Origin: Pyxidicoccus caerfyrddinensis
Lineage (GTDB): Bacteria > Myxococcota > Myxococcia > Myxococcales > Myxococcaceae
Assembly (NCBI RefSeq): GCF_010894405.1
Contig: NZ_JAAIYA010000022.1
Coordinates: forward strand, 124,001 to 188,000
Reading direction: 5' to 3'
Length of the DNA: 64,000 nt
In this document: positions 16,970 through 24,711 of the stretch, in pieces
Layout of the letters: the number at the start of each line of letters is the position of its first letter
How positions within the stretch are numbered: position 1 is the stretch's first letter
Notes under the pieces: model-generated
Seen by the model: only the letters and a program-made list of their open reading frames with translations
What the model was told of the DNA's origin: nothing
Databases searched by the model: none
Position numbers and translations under genes: made by a program

Positions 16970-17707
16970 ATGGATCAGACGATGGAGCGGGCGGGCAACT
17001 TCCTCCCCCGAGTGGATGACAACGCGACGGGTGGGAACGTGGTGGACCGTCGCGTGGTAACGCTGACGGCACCGGCTTCGGCGGCGGCGGAGCAGTACCG
17101 CAGTCTTTATTACCGGCTGGAGCGGATGCGGGATCTGCGGCCGATGAAGGTGGTGGCGCTCACCTCGGCCATGCCCGGCGAGGGCAAGACGGTGACGAGC
17201 GTCAACCTGGCGCTCGCCGCGGCCCGGGCGAACCCGGAGCGCCGCATCCTGCTGGTGGATGCGGACCTGCGCCGGGGCGGCGTGGCGGCCATGCTGGGCA
17301 TGCGCAACAAGACGGGCCTGGCGGAGCTGTTGGCGGGTGAGTGCGAGGTGCGGGACGTGGTGCGGCGCTTCAACTCCACGCGCCTGGCCATCATCCCCGC
17401 CGGCGCCACGCCGGAGGAGCCCACGCAGGTGCTGGCCAGCGCGCGGATGAAGCAGTTCCTCAAGGCCGTGCGCGAGGGCTTCGACGAGGTGTACGTGGAC
17501 CTGCCGCCGACGCTGCCGTTCGCGGACGCGGCGATTCTGGGCCACCAGGTGGACGGGGTGCTGATGGTCATCCGCGCCAACGTCACGCCGGGCAAGTCGG
17601 TGCACCAGGCGGTGGAGAGCCTGGGCGGCGCGCCCATCCTCGGGTGCGTGCTGAACGGCGCGGAGACGCAGGCGACTCCGTACCTGAAGAACTACGAGAA
17701 GAAGTAG
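16970..17707 (+). CDS. exoD: Cytoplasmic BY-type tyrosine kinase ExoD (BtkA)
   Basis: A 245-residue bacterial tyrosine kinase that phosphorylates itself and partners to drive polysaccharide assembly. It shows Walker A SAMPGEGKT (66-74), Walker A' LLVDADLRR (94-102) and the Walker-B-like segment VYVDLPP. The C-terminus has two tyrosines (PYLKNYEKK), a reduced version of the usual Tyr cluster that is autophosphorylated. No transmembrane segment is present, so it relies on ExoC at the membrane. It is known in M. xanthus as BtkA, required for spore coat formation. An inverted repeat (17729-17750) follows before exoE. Confidence 0.93.
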   Translation: MDQTMERAGNFLPRVDDNATGGNVVDRRVVTLTAPASAAAEQYRSLYYRLERMRDLRPMKVVALTSAMPGEGKTVTSVNLALAAARANPERRILLVDADLRRGGVAAMLGMRNKTGLAELLAGECEVRDVVRRFNSTRLAIIPAGATPEEPTQVLASARMKQFLKAVREGFDEVYVDLPPTLPFADAAILGHQVDGVLMVIRANVTPGKSVHQAVESLGGAPILGCVLNGAETQATPYLKNYEKK

Positions 17708-17728
17708 CACCGGGCGGCCTTCGCCCCT

Positions 17729-17750
17729 CGCCCCCTGGCAACGGGGGGCG
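17729..17750 (+). other. GC-rich hairpin between exoD and exoE
   Basis: CGCCCCC-TGGCAACG-GGGGGCG forms a stable stem 21 nt after the exoD stop without a T-tract. It could stabilise or partly terminate the upstream message, lowering expression of exoE and later genes. Confidence 0.4.
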
Positions 17751-17802
17751 GGAGGCTGGAGGCGGATGCGAGGTTGGTCGGGCGGGTAGGTTGGAGGGGC
17801 AC

Positions 17803-19170
17803 GTGCTCCGCGTTTTTCACCACTATTTCTCTGCAAAGAAACTGACGTTCTTCCTCGCCGAGAGCTCGGCGATTGCGTTGGCCTGTGTGATGGGCGCGGC
17901 GGCCTGCGCGGCACTCTTCGCTCCCGCGGGGACTCAGCCCCCGCTTTCCGAGATGTGGCCCACGTTGCTGGGACTGGGCGCTTCGTTCGTCGTCACCTTC
18001 CAGTTCACGCTGTACCTGTTGGACCTGTACGACTTGCGTGTGGCGGCCGAGGACCGGGTGCGGGGCTACCGGTTCCTGAAGGCCGCGGGCGTCACCGCCA
18101 TGGTGGCCGGCGGGGTGATGCTGGTGGTACCGCTGGTGCTGCCGGTGGCGCTGCCTCCGGGCACGCTGCTGGGCGGGGCGATGGGCGCCCTGGCCGGCAC
18201 CCTGATGGTGCGGGTGTCCATCCGCGCCGTGGTGGGCGCACCGGACACCGTCCTCCTGGTGGGGGATGGCCTCAAGGCCCGCGCGGTGGCGAGCGCCATC
18301 GAGGCGGGTGGCGAGGGCAGCTACCGCGTGGTGGCCCTGGTGGACCCGCGCGTCACCTCCGAGCCGCTGGAGCAGATGGCGGCCCGGCTCAACGCGTCCT
18401 ATGTCGTGCAGGCGGCGGACGACATGCGCGGGGCGAACTGGGTGGAGTCCCTGCTGAGCTGCCGGCTGCAGGGCCGCCGGGTGTACGAGGCGGCCGGGTT
18501 CTGCGAGCGGGTGCTGCGCCGCATTCCGGTGCAGTTCCTCCGGGCGAGCGACTTCGCCTTCGCGGACGAGTTGACGGTGTCGCCGCTGCGCCGCTCGCTC
18601 AAGCGCGGCTTCGACATCCTGGTGGCCTCGCTGCTCTTGCTGGCCGCCTCGCCCTTCCTGCTGATTGTCGCGGTGGCCATCAAACTGGACTCGAAGGGGC
18701 CCATCTTCTACCGGCAGGAGCGCACCGGCCTGGCGGGCAGCACCTTCCACTTGTGGAAGTTCCGCAGCATGCGCACCGACGCGGAGAAGGACGGCGCGGT
18801 GTGGGCCCGGGCGAATGACGACCGCGTCACGCGGGTGGGGCGCTTCATCCGCCGCACGCGCATCGACGAGATTCCCCAGGTGTTCAACGTGTTGATGGGG
18901 GAGATGAGCTTCGTGGGGCCCCGGCCGGAGCGGCCGGTCTTCGTGGAGCAGCTGAAGCAGCAGATTCCGTTCTACGGGCTGCGCGAGGCGGTGAAGCCGG
19001 GCCTGACGGGGTGGGCGCAGATTCGCTACCCCTATGGGGCCTCGGTGGAGGACGCGCGCAACAAGCTCGAGTTCGACCTGTACTACGTGAAGAACGGCTC
19101 GTTGTTCCTGGATGTGGGAATCATCTTCCACACCGTGAGGCATGTGCTTCTCGGTCGTGGGGCTCGGTAG
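17803..19170 (+). CDS. exoE: Polyprenyl-phosphate hexose-1-phosphate transferase ExoE
   Basis: Starts repeat-unit synthesis by moving a sugar-1-phosphate from a UDP-sugar to undecaprenyl phosphate at the inner membrane. The 455-residue protein has four N-terminal TM segments (about 15-135), then a nucleotide-binding-like cytoplasmic domain. A re-entrant helix (KRGFDILVASLLLLAASP) leads into the catalytic domain with RTRIDEIPQVFNVLMGEMS, FVGPRPE and KPGLTGWAQI. This is the WcaJ/WbaP architecture. The GTG at 17803 is chosen because GGAGGGGC precedes it and the first helix follows; the longer frame upstream overlaps exoD in another frame. Confidence 0.93.
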   Translation: MLRVFHHYFSAKKLTFFLAESSAIALACVMGAAACAALFAPAGTQPPLSEMWPTLLGLGASFVVTFQFTLYLLDLYDLRVAAEDRVRGYRFLKAAGVTAMVAGGVMLVVPLVLPVALPPGTLLGGAMGALAGTLMVRVSIRAVVGAPDTVLLVGDGLKARAVASAIEAGGEGSYRVVALVDPRVTSEPLEQMAARLNASYVVQAADDMRGANWVESLLSCRLQGRRVYEAAGFCERVLRRIPVQFLRASDFAFADELTVSPLRRSLKRGFDILVASLLLLAASPFLLIVAVAIKLDSKGPIFYRQERTGLAGSTFHLWKFRSMRTDAEKDGAVWARANDDRVTRVGRFIRRTRIDEIPQVFNVLMGEMSFVGPRPERPVFVEQLKQQIPFYGLREAVKPGLTGWAQIRYPYGASVEDARNKLEFDLYYVKNGSLFLDVGIIFHTVRHVLLGRGAR

Positions 19171-19283
19171 AGCGTTGCTGGCAGTACCGCTGCGTTGGCC
19201 TCTTTCTTGGATGAGAGGCCAGCGCGGCGGGCCCGCCGGGTGTTGGGTGGCGGGTCTTGGGCGTCGTGGATGGGGGTCGGGCA

Positions 19284-20363
19284 ATGATGGGGATGGACTT
19301 GGATTCGTCGCTCCCGGAAGGTTGGGAGGACACGCGTCGCCGGCTGGAGCAGGAGCGCGAGCGCAACGAGATTTTGCAGCCCCAGGTGGAGCGGCCCACG
19401 CGCATCGTCGCCATTGGCGGCGGGACGGGGCTGCCCATGGTGCTCCGCGGCCTGGCCCGGCGCGCGCTGCCCAGGCCCGGGGATCCGGGCGTGGACATCA
19501 CCGCAGTGGTGGCCATGAGCGACGACGGAGGCAGCTCGGGCCGCCTTCGCCGCCTGCACGGGGCACTGCCTCCGGGCGACATCCGCAACTGCCTGGTGGC
19601 GCTCGCGGGTGGGAAGAATGCGATGAAGGACGTCTTCCAGTTCCGCTTCGGCGGGGCGCGCGGCCTGGCCGGGCACGCGGTGGGCAACCTGCTCATCGCC
19701 GCGCTGGCGGAGCTGAAGGGGGACTTCCTCGAGGCGGTGCGCATGTCCGGTGAGCTGCTGGGCGCGCGGGGGCAGGTGCTGCCCTCCACGCTGTCCTCGG
19801 TGCAGCTGGTGGCGCAGATGCATGACGACACGGAGGTGGTGGGCGAACGCAACATCTGCCGCGCCCACGGCCGCGTGCGCCGGGTGTCGCTCAGCCCGCG
19901 CTCGCCGCCGCCGGTGGAGGGGCTGCTGGAGGCCATCTACACCGCGGACCTCGTCGCCATTGGCCCGGGCTCGCTCTACTCGAGCGTGCTGCCCAACCTG
20001 CTGGTGGACGGCGTGTCCCAGGCGCTGAAGGAGACGCGCGCGCTGAAGGTCATGGTGTCCAACCTGATGACGCAGCCGGGTGAGACGGACGGCATGACGT
20101 GCCTGGACCATGTGCAGGCCGTCATCGACCACGTGGGCCCGGTGCTGGACGCGGTGCTGGTGAATGGCACCTCGCCCACGGACGAGTCCATGAAGCGCTA
20201 TGCGCGGCGTGGCTCCTTTGTCGTCCCGGTGGACCGCCGCGACTTGATTGCCGCCGGCGTGGTGCCGGTCCAGGCCGACCTCCTCAAGGAGGGGTCCAGG
20301 ATCCGACACGACAGCCGCAAGGTTGCCTCCTGCCTCCTGAAGATGGCCCGCAGCGGCTTGTAG
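19284..20363 (+). CDS. exoF: YvcK/CofD-like protein ExoF
   Basis: A 359-residue protein of the CofD/YvcK (gluconeogenesis factor) family. Visible motifs are IVAIGGGTGLPMVLRGL near the N-terminus, SDDGGSSGRLR, LPPGDIRNCLVAL and the later TADLVAIGPGSLYSSVLPNLL. YvcK proteins bind UDP-sugars and affect cell shape and carbon flow; CofD members transfer phospholactate. In the exo operon a role in sensing or handling the nucleotide-sugar precursor is the likeliest reading. A 12-bp palindrome GGCGGGCCCGCC (19226-19237) lies in the 113-nt gap before it. The ATG at 19284 fits a G-rich ribosome site; 19287 and 19293 are also possible. Confidence 0.9.
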   Translation: MMGMDLDSSLPEGWEDTRRRLEQERERNEILQPQVERPTRIVAIGGGTGLPMVLRGLARRALPRPGDPGVDITAVVAMSDDGGSSGRLRRLHGALPPGDIRNCLVALAGGKNAMKDVFQFRFGGARGLAGHAVGNLLIAALAELKGDFLEAVRMSGELLGARGQVLPSTLSSVQLVAQMHDDTEVVGERNICRAHGRVRRVSLSPRSPPPVEGLLEAIYTADLVAIGPGSLYSSVLPNLLVDGVSQALKETRALKVMVSNLMTQPGETDGMTCLDHVQAVIDHVGPVLDAVLVNGTSPTDESMKRYARRGSFVVPVDRRDLIAAGVVPVQADLLKEGSRIRHDSRKVASCLLKMARSGL

Positions 20364-20398
20364 CCGCGCGGAGTCGTCACCACCTTTGGCGCCCGATA

Positions 20399-21517
20399 AT
20401 GGAAGCTAGACAACTCAACGCCCGGCCGTCCGTCGTGGAAGTCAACGACCGGGCGGCCTTCATGACCCTGGAAGCCGAGTGGAACGCGCTCGTGGAGGCC
20501 ACCTCCAACGAGCTGTTCTACCGGCACGAGTTCCTGCGCATCTGGCTGGACAACTTCGCGCCCGGTGCGCGCCCGCGCGTCCTCACGCTGCGCGACGGCG
20601 ACGGCCGGCTGACCGCGGCGCTGCCGCTGTGGGAGGAGCGCACCACCCTGTACGGGGTGCCGGCGCGGCAGCTCTCCGCGATGGCGAATGTCCACTCCTG
20701 CCGCTTTGACTTGCTGGCCAGGGAGCCGGACGTCGCCGCGGCGGCCTTCCTCGCGCACCTGCGAGAGGTGGGCGGGTGGGATGTGCTGCGGTTGACGGAC
20801 GTGCCGGACGGCGGCGCGGCCTGGCGGCTGCATGCCCAGGCGCGTGAGGCGGGAATGCCGGTGGGGGAGTGGGAGTCACTCCAGTCGCCCTACATCCCCC
20901 TGCCGTCGAGCCGGGACGCGTACCTGGGCAAGCTCCAGTCCAAGTTCAAGGCCAACTGCCGGCGGCGGCGCCGCAAGATGGAGGAGCGCGGCCGCGTCAC
21001 CTTTGAACGGGTGGACGGCGGGCTGGGCCTGGAGGGTACGCTGGAGGAGGGCTTCCTCCTCGAGCAGAGCGGCTGGAAGGGCGAGCGCGGCACGGCGATG
21101 GCGCAGGACGCGCGCACGCGCGGCTTCTACACGGAGCTGGCGCGGGACGCGGCGTACCGCAAGCGCCTGGCGCTGTACTTCCTGCGGGTGGACGGCAAGC
21201 CGGTGGCCTTCCACTACGGGCTGGAATACGGCGGGCGCTACTTCCTGCTCAAGCCCGGCTACGACGAAAGCCTGCGCGAGTGCAGCCCGGGGCAGCTCCT
21301 CATGGAAGAGGTGGTGGGGGACTGCATCGACCGGGGCCTGGGCGAGTTCGACTTCCTGGGGCCGGACATGGTGTGGAAGCGCGACTGGACGGACAAGGCG
21401 CGCCGGCACACCTGGCTCTACGTATTCAATGACTCCGCCTTCGGCCGGGCGCTGTGCGCGGCCAAGTTCCGGTGGGGACCCGCGATGAAAGAGGTGGTGG
21501 CGAGATGGAAGCGATGA
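20399..21517 (+). CDS. exoG: FemAB/GNAT-like acyltransferase ExoG
   Basis: A 372-residue cytosolic protein of the BioF2-like / CelD acetyltransferase group (two GNAT-like folds, as in FemAB). Features are FYRHEFLRIWLDNFAPGARP in the N-terminal half and the central basic KFKANCRRRRRKMEERG. The closing part has FHYGLEYGGRYFLLKPGYDE and CIDRGLGEFDFLGPDMVWKRDW. Such proteins often transfer acyl or aminoacyl groups to sugars. In M. xanthus ExoG and ExoI are thought to modify spore coat sugars. It overlaps exoH by 13 nt. Only a weak ribosome site precedes the ATG. Confidence 0.88.
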   Translation: MEARQLNARPSVVEVNDRAAFMTLEAEWNALVEATSNELFYRHEFLRIWLDNFAPGARPRVLTLRDGDGRLTAALPLWEERTTLYGVPARQLSAMANVHSCRFDLLAREPDVAAAAFLAHLREVGGWDVLRLTDVPDGGAAWRLHAQAREAGMPVGEWESLQSPYIPLPSSRDAYLGKLQSKFKANCRRRRRKMEERGRVTFERVDGGLGLEGTLEEGFLLEQSGWKGERGTAMAQDARTRGFYTELARDAAYRKRLALYFLRVDGKPVAFHYGLEYGGRYFLLKPGYDESLRECSPGQLLMEEVVGDCIDRGLGEFDFLGPDMVWKRDWTDKARRHTWLYVFNDSAFGRALCAAKFRWGPAMKEVVARWKR

Positions 21518-22683
21518 AGCCCACGGGGAAGCTGTTCGTACCGTCCCTGCCGACGCTCTGGCCGCACATGTTGATGTCGCGGCCGAAGCCGGGGGCGCTG
21601 CCCCCGTTCTCCTCGCCCAACGTCCGCTACTTCTACTTCGCCCGCAACGCCATCTGGCTCACGGTGAAGATGCTGGGCCTGGACGCGGGTGAAGTCCTGA
21701 TGCCCTCCTACCACCACGGTGTGGAGGTGGAGGCGCTGGTGGACGCCGGCGCCACGCCGCGCTTCTACCGCGTGGGCAGCCGCTGGGACGTGGACCTGGA
21801 GGACGTGGCCCGCCGCATCGGCCCGAAGACGAAGGCCCTGTACCTCACGCACTACGCCGGCTTCCCTGGCCCCGTGCAGGAGATGCGCAAGCTGGCGGAC
21901 GAGCACGGCCTCATCCTCATCGAGGACTGCGCGCTGTCGCTGCTGTCGTCGGACGGCCCGGTGCCGCTGGGCACCACGGGCGACGTGGGCATCTTCTGCC
22001 TCTACAAGACGCTGCCGGTTCCCAATGGTGGAGCGCTGGTCGTCAACGGCCCGCGCCAGTACAGCCTGCCGGAGCCTCCGGCGCCGCCGTCCGCGTCCAC
22101 CTTCAGTCACACGGTGTCCGCGCTCTTGCAGAACCTGGAGCTGCGGGGCGGGGCCTTCGGCCGCTCGCTGCGCAGCACGGTGCGCGCGCTGGGTCACGGC
22201 ACGGTGAAGGCGGCCAGCATCGAGCGCGTCGCCACGGGCACGCAGCACTTCGACCGCAAGCACGTGGACCTGGGCATGAGCCCGCTGACGAAGCGGATTG
22301 CCCAGGCGCAGGATCTGGAGTCCATCGTCGAGCAGCGCCGGCGCAACTACTTCTTCCTGCTGGGGCGGCTGCGGGACGTGTCTCCGCCGCTGTTCAACCA
22401 GCTGCCGCCGGGGGCGAGCCCGCTGTTCTACCCGATGGTGGTGCAGGACAAGGCGGAGGTGCTGGCGAAGCTGCGGGCGCAGGGCATCGACGCCATCGAC
22501 TTCTGGAAGCGCTTCCACCCGGCGTGTGACGCGTCGGCGTTCCCCGAGGTGGCGCAGCTGCGGCGGTCGATTGTGGAGATTCCGTGCCACCAGGACCTGT
22601 CGCCGGAAGTCATGGCGGACGTGGCGGCGGCGGTGCGCGAGGCGCTGAAGTCGGACCGTCGGACGAAGAAGCGCGCGGGCTGA
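21505..22683 (+). CDS. exoH: DegT/DnrJ/EryC1-type sugar aminotransferase ExoH
   Basis: A 392-residue PLP-dependent aminotransferase, predicted to make an amino-sugar precursor for the spore coat. IEDCA at 139-143 holds the Asp that contacts the PLP ring nitrogen, and K168 in FCLYKTLPVPNGGAL is the Schiff-base lysine. The N-terminal region is longer than in ArnB-type enzymes. GAGGTGG lies 7 nt before the ATG at 21505, within the end of exoG, so translation is coupled. Flanking by two FemAB-like acyltransferases suggests amination followed by N-acylation. Confidence 0.9.
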   Translation: MEAMKPTGKLFVPSLPTLWPHMLMSRPKPGALPPFSSPNVRYFYFARNAIWLTVKMLGLDAGEVLMPSYHHGVEVEALVDAGATPRFYRVGSRWDVDLEDVARRIGPKTKALYLTHYAGFPGPVQEMRKLADEHGLILIEDCALSLLSSDGPVPLGTTGDVGIFCLYKTLPVPNGGALVVNGPRQYSLPEPPAPPSASTFSHTVSALLQNLELRGGAFGRSLRSTVRALGHGTVKAASIERVATGTQHFDRKHVDLGMSPLTKRIAQAQDLESIVEQRRRNYFFLLGRLRDVSPPLFNQLPPGASPLFYPMVVQDKAEVLAKLRAQGIDAIDFWKRFHPACDASAFPEVAQLRRSIVEIPCHQDLSPEVMADVAAAVREALKSDRRTKKRAG

Positions 22684-22702
22684 ACAGGACACAGGGTACA
22701 GG

Positions 22703-22721
22703 GGAGGGACATCGTCCCTCC
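22703..22721 (+). promoter_or_regulatory. Perfect hairpin adjoining the exoI ribosome site
   Basis: GGAGGGAC-ATC-GTCCCTCC is an exact inverted repeat directly before the exoI Shine-Dalgarno (CGGGAGGGCG). Its right arm can pair with either its own left arm or the ribosome site, so it may tune exoI translation. Confidence 0.45.
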
Positions 22722-22735
22722 GGGAGGGCGGGGCG

Positions 22736-23938
22736 GTGATTCGCGAGGAAGAGCTGACGCAGGGGCCGCAGGTCGCGCAGTGGCTGGAGGTGGGTGCCGT
22801 GGGCAGCCCCTCCGCGCTGGCGGGCATGCGGAAGGAGTGGGACGCGCTGCTCGACGCGAGCGACGCGGGCCCCTTCAACGCCTGGGAGTGGCTCTATCCC
22901 TGGTGCCGGCGCATCGCGACGAACCGGCGTCCGCTGGTGCTCACGGCGAGGGACCGTACGGGGGCGCTGGTGGGGCTGATGCCGCTCTCCGTGGAGTACC
23001 GGAGCGTGGCGGGCGTGCCGGTGCGGCGCCTGAGCTTCCTGGGTGAGACGCACGTGGGCAGCGACTACCTGGACGTGGTGGCGAAGCGCGGCCACGAGCA
23101 GGAAGTGGCGCGGACCTTCGCGCGGATGCTGTACGCGCTGCGCGACGAGTGGGACGTGCTGGACCTCACCGACTTGCGTGAGGGCTCGCCCACGGTGGAC
23201 GTGCTTCGCGAGGCGTTCCCCGGCGGCGACGTCCGCGTGGCGGAGCGCTACGTGTGCCCGTACGACACGCTGGACCCGAAGGAGCCATTCGACGCGTTCC
23301 TCAAGCGCACGGGCCGGCGCGACAACTTCCTGCGCCGGCGCAAGTGGCTGGAGAAGCAGGACGGCTACCGGATTGAGCGCACGGAGGCGCCGGGCGAGCT
23401 GGCGGCGCCGCTGACGGACTTCTTCCGGCTGCACTCGGCGCGGTGGGCATCGGACGGCGGCTCGCAGGGCATCAAGGGCAGCGGCGTGGAGGCGTTCCAC
23501 CGGGATGCCACGCAGCTGCTGGCCGAGCGGGGCCGGCTGCGCATGTACACGATGAAGGTGGGTGGCCGGGCGGTGGCTTCGGTGTACGGCATCCTCCACC
23601 GGGACAGCTTCGTGTACTTCCAGTCCGGCTATGACCCGGAGTGGCGCAACCGCAGCGTGGGCCTGGTGCTGGTGGGCGAGACGTTCCGGGACGCGCTGGC
23701 GTCGGGCTGCAAGGAGTACGACTTCCTGCGCGGCACGGAGACGTACAAGTCCGACTGGGTGTCGAAGCTGCGGAACACCGTGTCCGTGCGCGTGCACAGT
23801 GGCACGTGGACCGGGCGCTGGTTCACCCAGTCCGAGGAACTGGCGCGCAACGTGCGCAACGGCGCCAAGGCAGTGATGCCGAACACGCTGGTGGAGAAGG
23901 TGCGCCGCTTCCGTCGGCGTCAGGCCGCGGTGGAGTAG
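22736..23938 (+). CDS. exoI: FemAB/GNAT-like acyltransferase ExoI
   Basis: A 400-residue paralogue of ExoG, same BioF2/CelD-like acyltransferase group. Matching features include FNAWEWLYPWCRRIA, the basic FLRRRKWLEKQDG, VASVYGILHRDSFVYFQSGY and CKEYDFLRGTETYKSDW. It probably acylates an aminated coat sugar made by ExoH. The GTG at 22736 has the strong ribosome site GGGAGGGCGGGG. It is the last gene of the exo operon; the next gene is on the other strand and no clear terminator hairpin is visible in the 56-nt gap. Confidence 0.88.
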   Translation: MIREEELTQGPQVAQWLEVGAVGSPSALAGMRKEWDALLDASDAGPFNAWEWLYPWCRRIATNRRPLVLTARDRTGALVGLMPLSVEYRSVAGVPVRRLSFLGETHVGSDYLDVVAKRGHEQEVARTFARMLYALRDEWDVLDLTDLREGSPTVDVLREAFPGGDVRVAERYVCPYDTLDPKEPFDAFLKRTGRRDNFLRRRKWLEKQDGYRIERTEAPGELAAPLTDFFRLHSARWASDGGSQGIKGSGVEAFHRDATQLLAERGRLRMYTMKVGGRAVASVYGILHRDSFVYFQSGYDPEWRNRSVGLVLVGETFRDALASGCKEYDFLRGTETYKSDWVSKLRNTVSVRVHSGTWTGRWFTQSEELARNVRNGAKAVMPNTLVEKVRRFRRRQAAVE

Positions 23939-23994
23939 GGCGCGGAAGCCATTCGCTCACCGCGGCGGAAGTCCAGCAGTTGTAGCGGCGCGGC

Positions 23995-24573
23995 TCAGGC
24001 CCGCGCCTGTTGCACCAGGACTGCGAGGGCGGTCTCCGAGTCCTCCAGCCACTGAATGCACCTCTCTGGATTGACCTCGATCCCACGCCCGACGTGTCCG
24101 ACGAAGGCCGCGGGCACGTAGGCCAGGAGATAGCTCCGTACCGTTGGACCGGCGGGCTCATCGTGGAGGTCCGTGAAGAAGCCCACCCAGGTGTCCCATG
24201 GCGGGGTGTTGTGGTCGTCGAAGAAGCCCTCGCTCTGGACTTCCGCTCCACCATCTTGCGTCTCCTCGTCGGGAAAGAAGACGAGGAGACGGCCTGGCAG
24301 GGCTGCCCACTGGATGGTGGGGACGGTGAGCCTGGCCGCCTTCAGCTCTTCATCGCGGCGCCAGCTTGTCGTCCTCACGAGGTTCGCCGGGGTTAGCCCC
24401 AGGAGCCCCAGGTGCTCGACATCGACCGGGTCGGGAAGGCGACGCAGGCTGCCTCGAGGGTCGTCGGCCCTCGCTCGCGACTCACACCAAGCGACCGCCT
24501 CCGAGAGTGAGGCGCGGAGCCGCTCCAGCGACGAGGAACAGTAGGGTTCGGAGGCAATGAGCTTGTGGGGCAT
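23995..24573 (-). CDS. Hypothetical protein
   Basis: A 192-residue soluble, mildly acidic protein with no signal peptide, membrane segment or recognised family. Its middle has an aromatic- and acid-rich stretch (LLVFFPDEETQDGGAE, then DDHNTPPWDTWVGFF) of a type often seen in small immunity-like or SMI1-like proteins, but the match is not convincing. Codon use is typical of the window, so it is likely a real gene. It converges with exoI. A divergent or unrelated single-gene unit; function unknown. Confidence 0.6.
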   Translation of the reverse strand: MPHKLIASEPYCSSSLERLRASLSEAVAWCESRARADDPRGSLRRLPDPVDVEHLGLLGLTPANLVRTTSWRRDEELKAARLTVPTIQWAALPGRLLVFFPDEETQDGGAEVQSEGFFDDHNTPPWDTWVGFFTDLHDEPAGPTVRSYLLAYVPAAFVGHVGRGIEVNPERCIQWLEDSETALAVLVQQARA

Positions 24574-24711
24574 CGGGAGGGGCGCCGCGCGGCGAGGTGA
24601 GCATCATCCATGTCCGAGGCCTGGATGGCTGACACGGACCCGTGGCAGCGCGGTCGCGCCGCCACGTCGTCCCGTCAGTCTACCGCCAGCACCGCGTAGC
24701 GACCGCTCAGC

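Noticed and set aside
15413..17914. 833-codon open frame on the minus strand
   Set aside because: Antisense to exoC and exoD with unnatural composition; the plus-strand genes have clear motifs.
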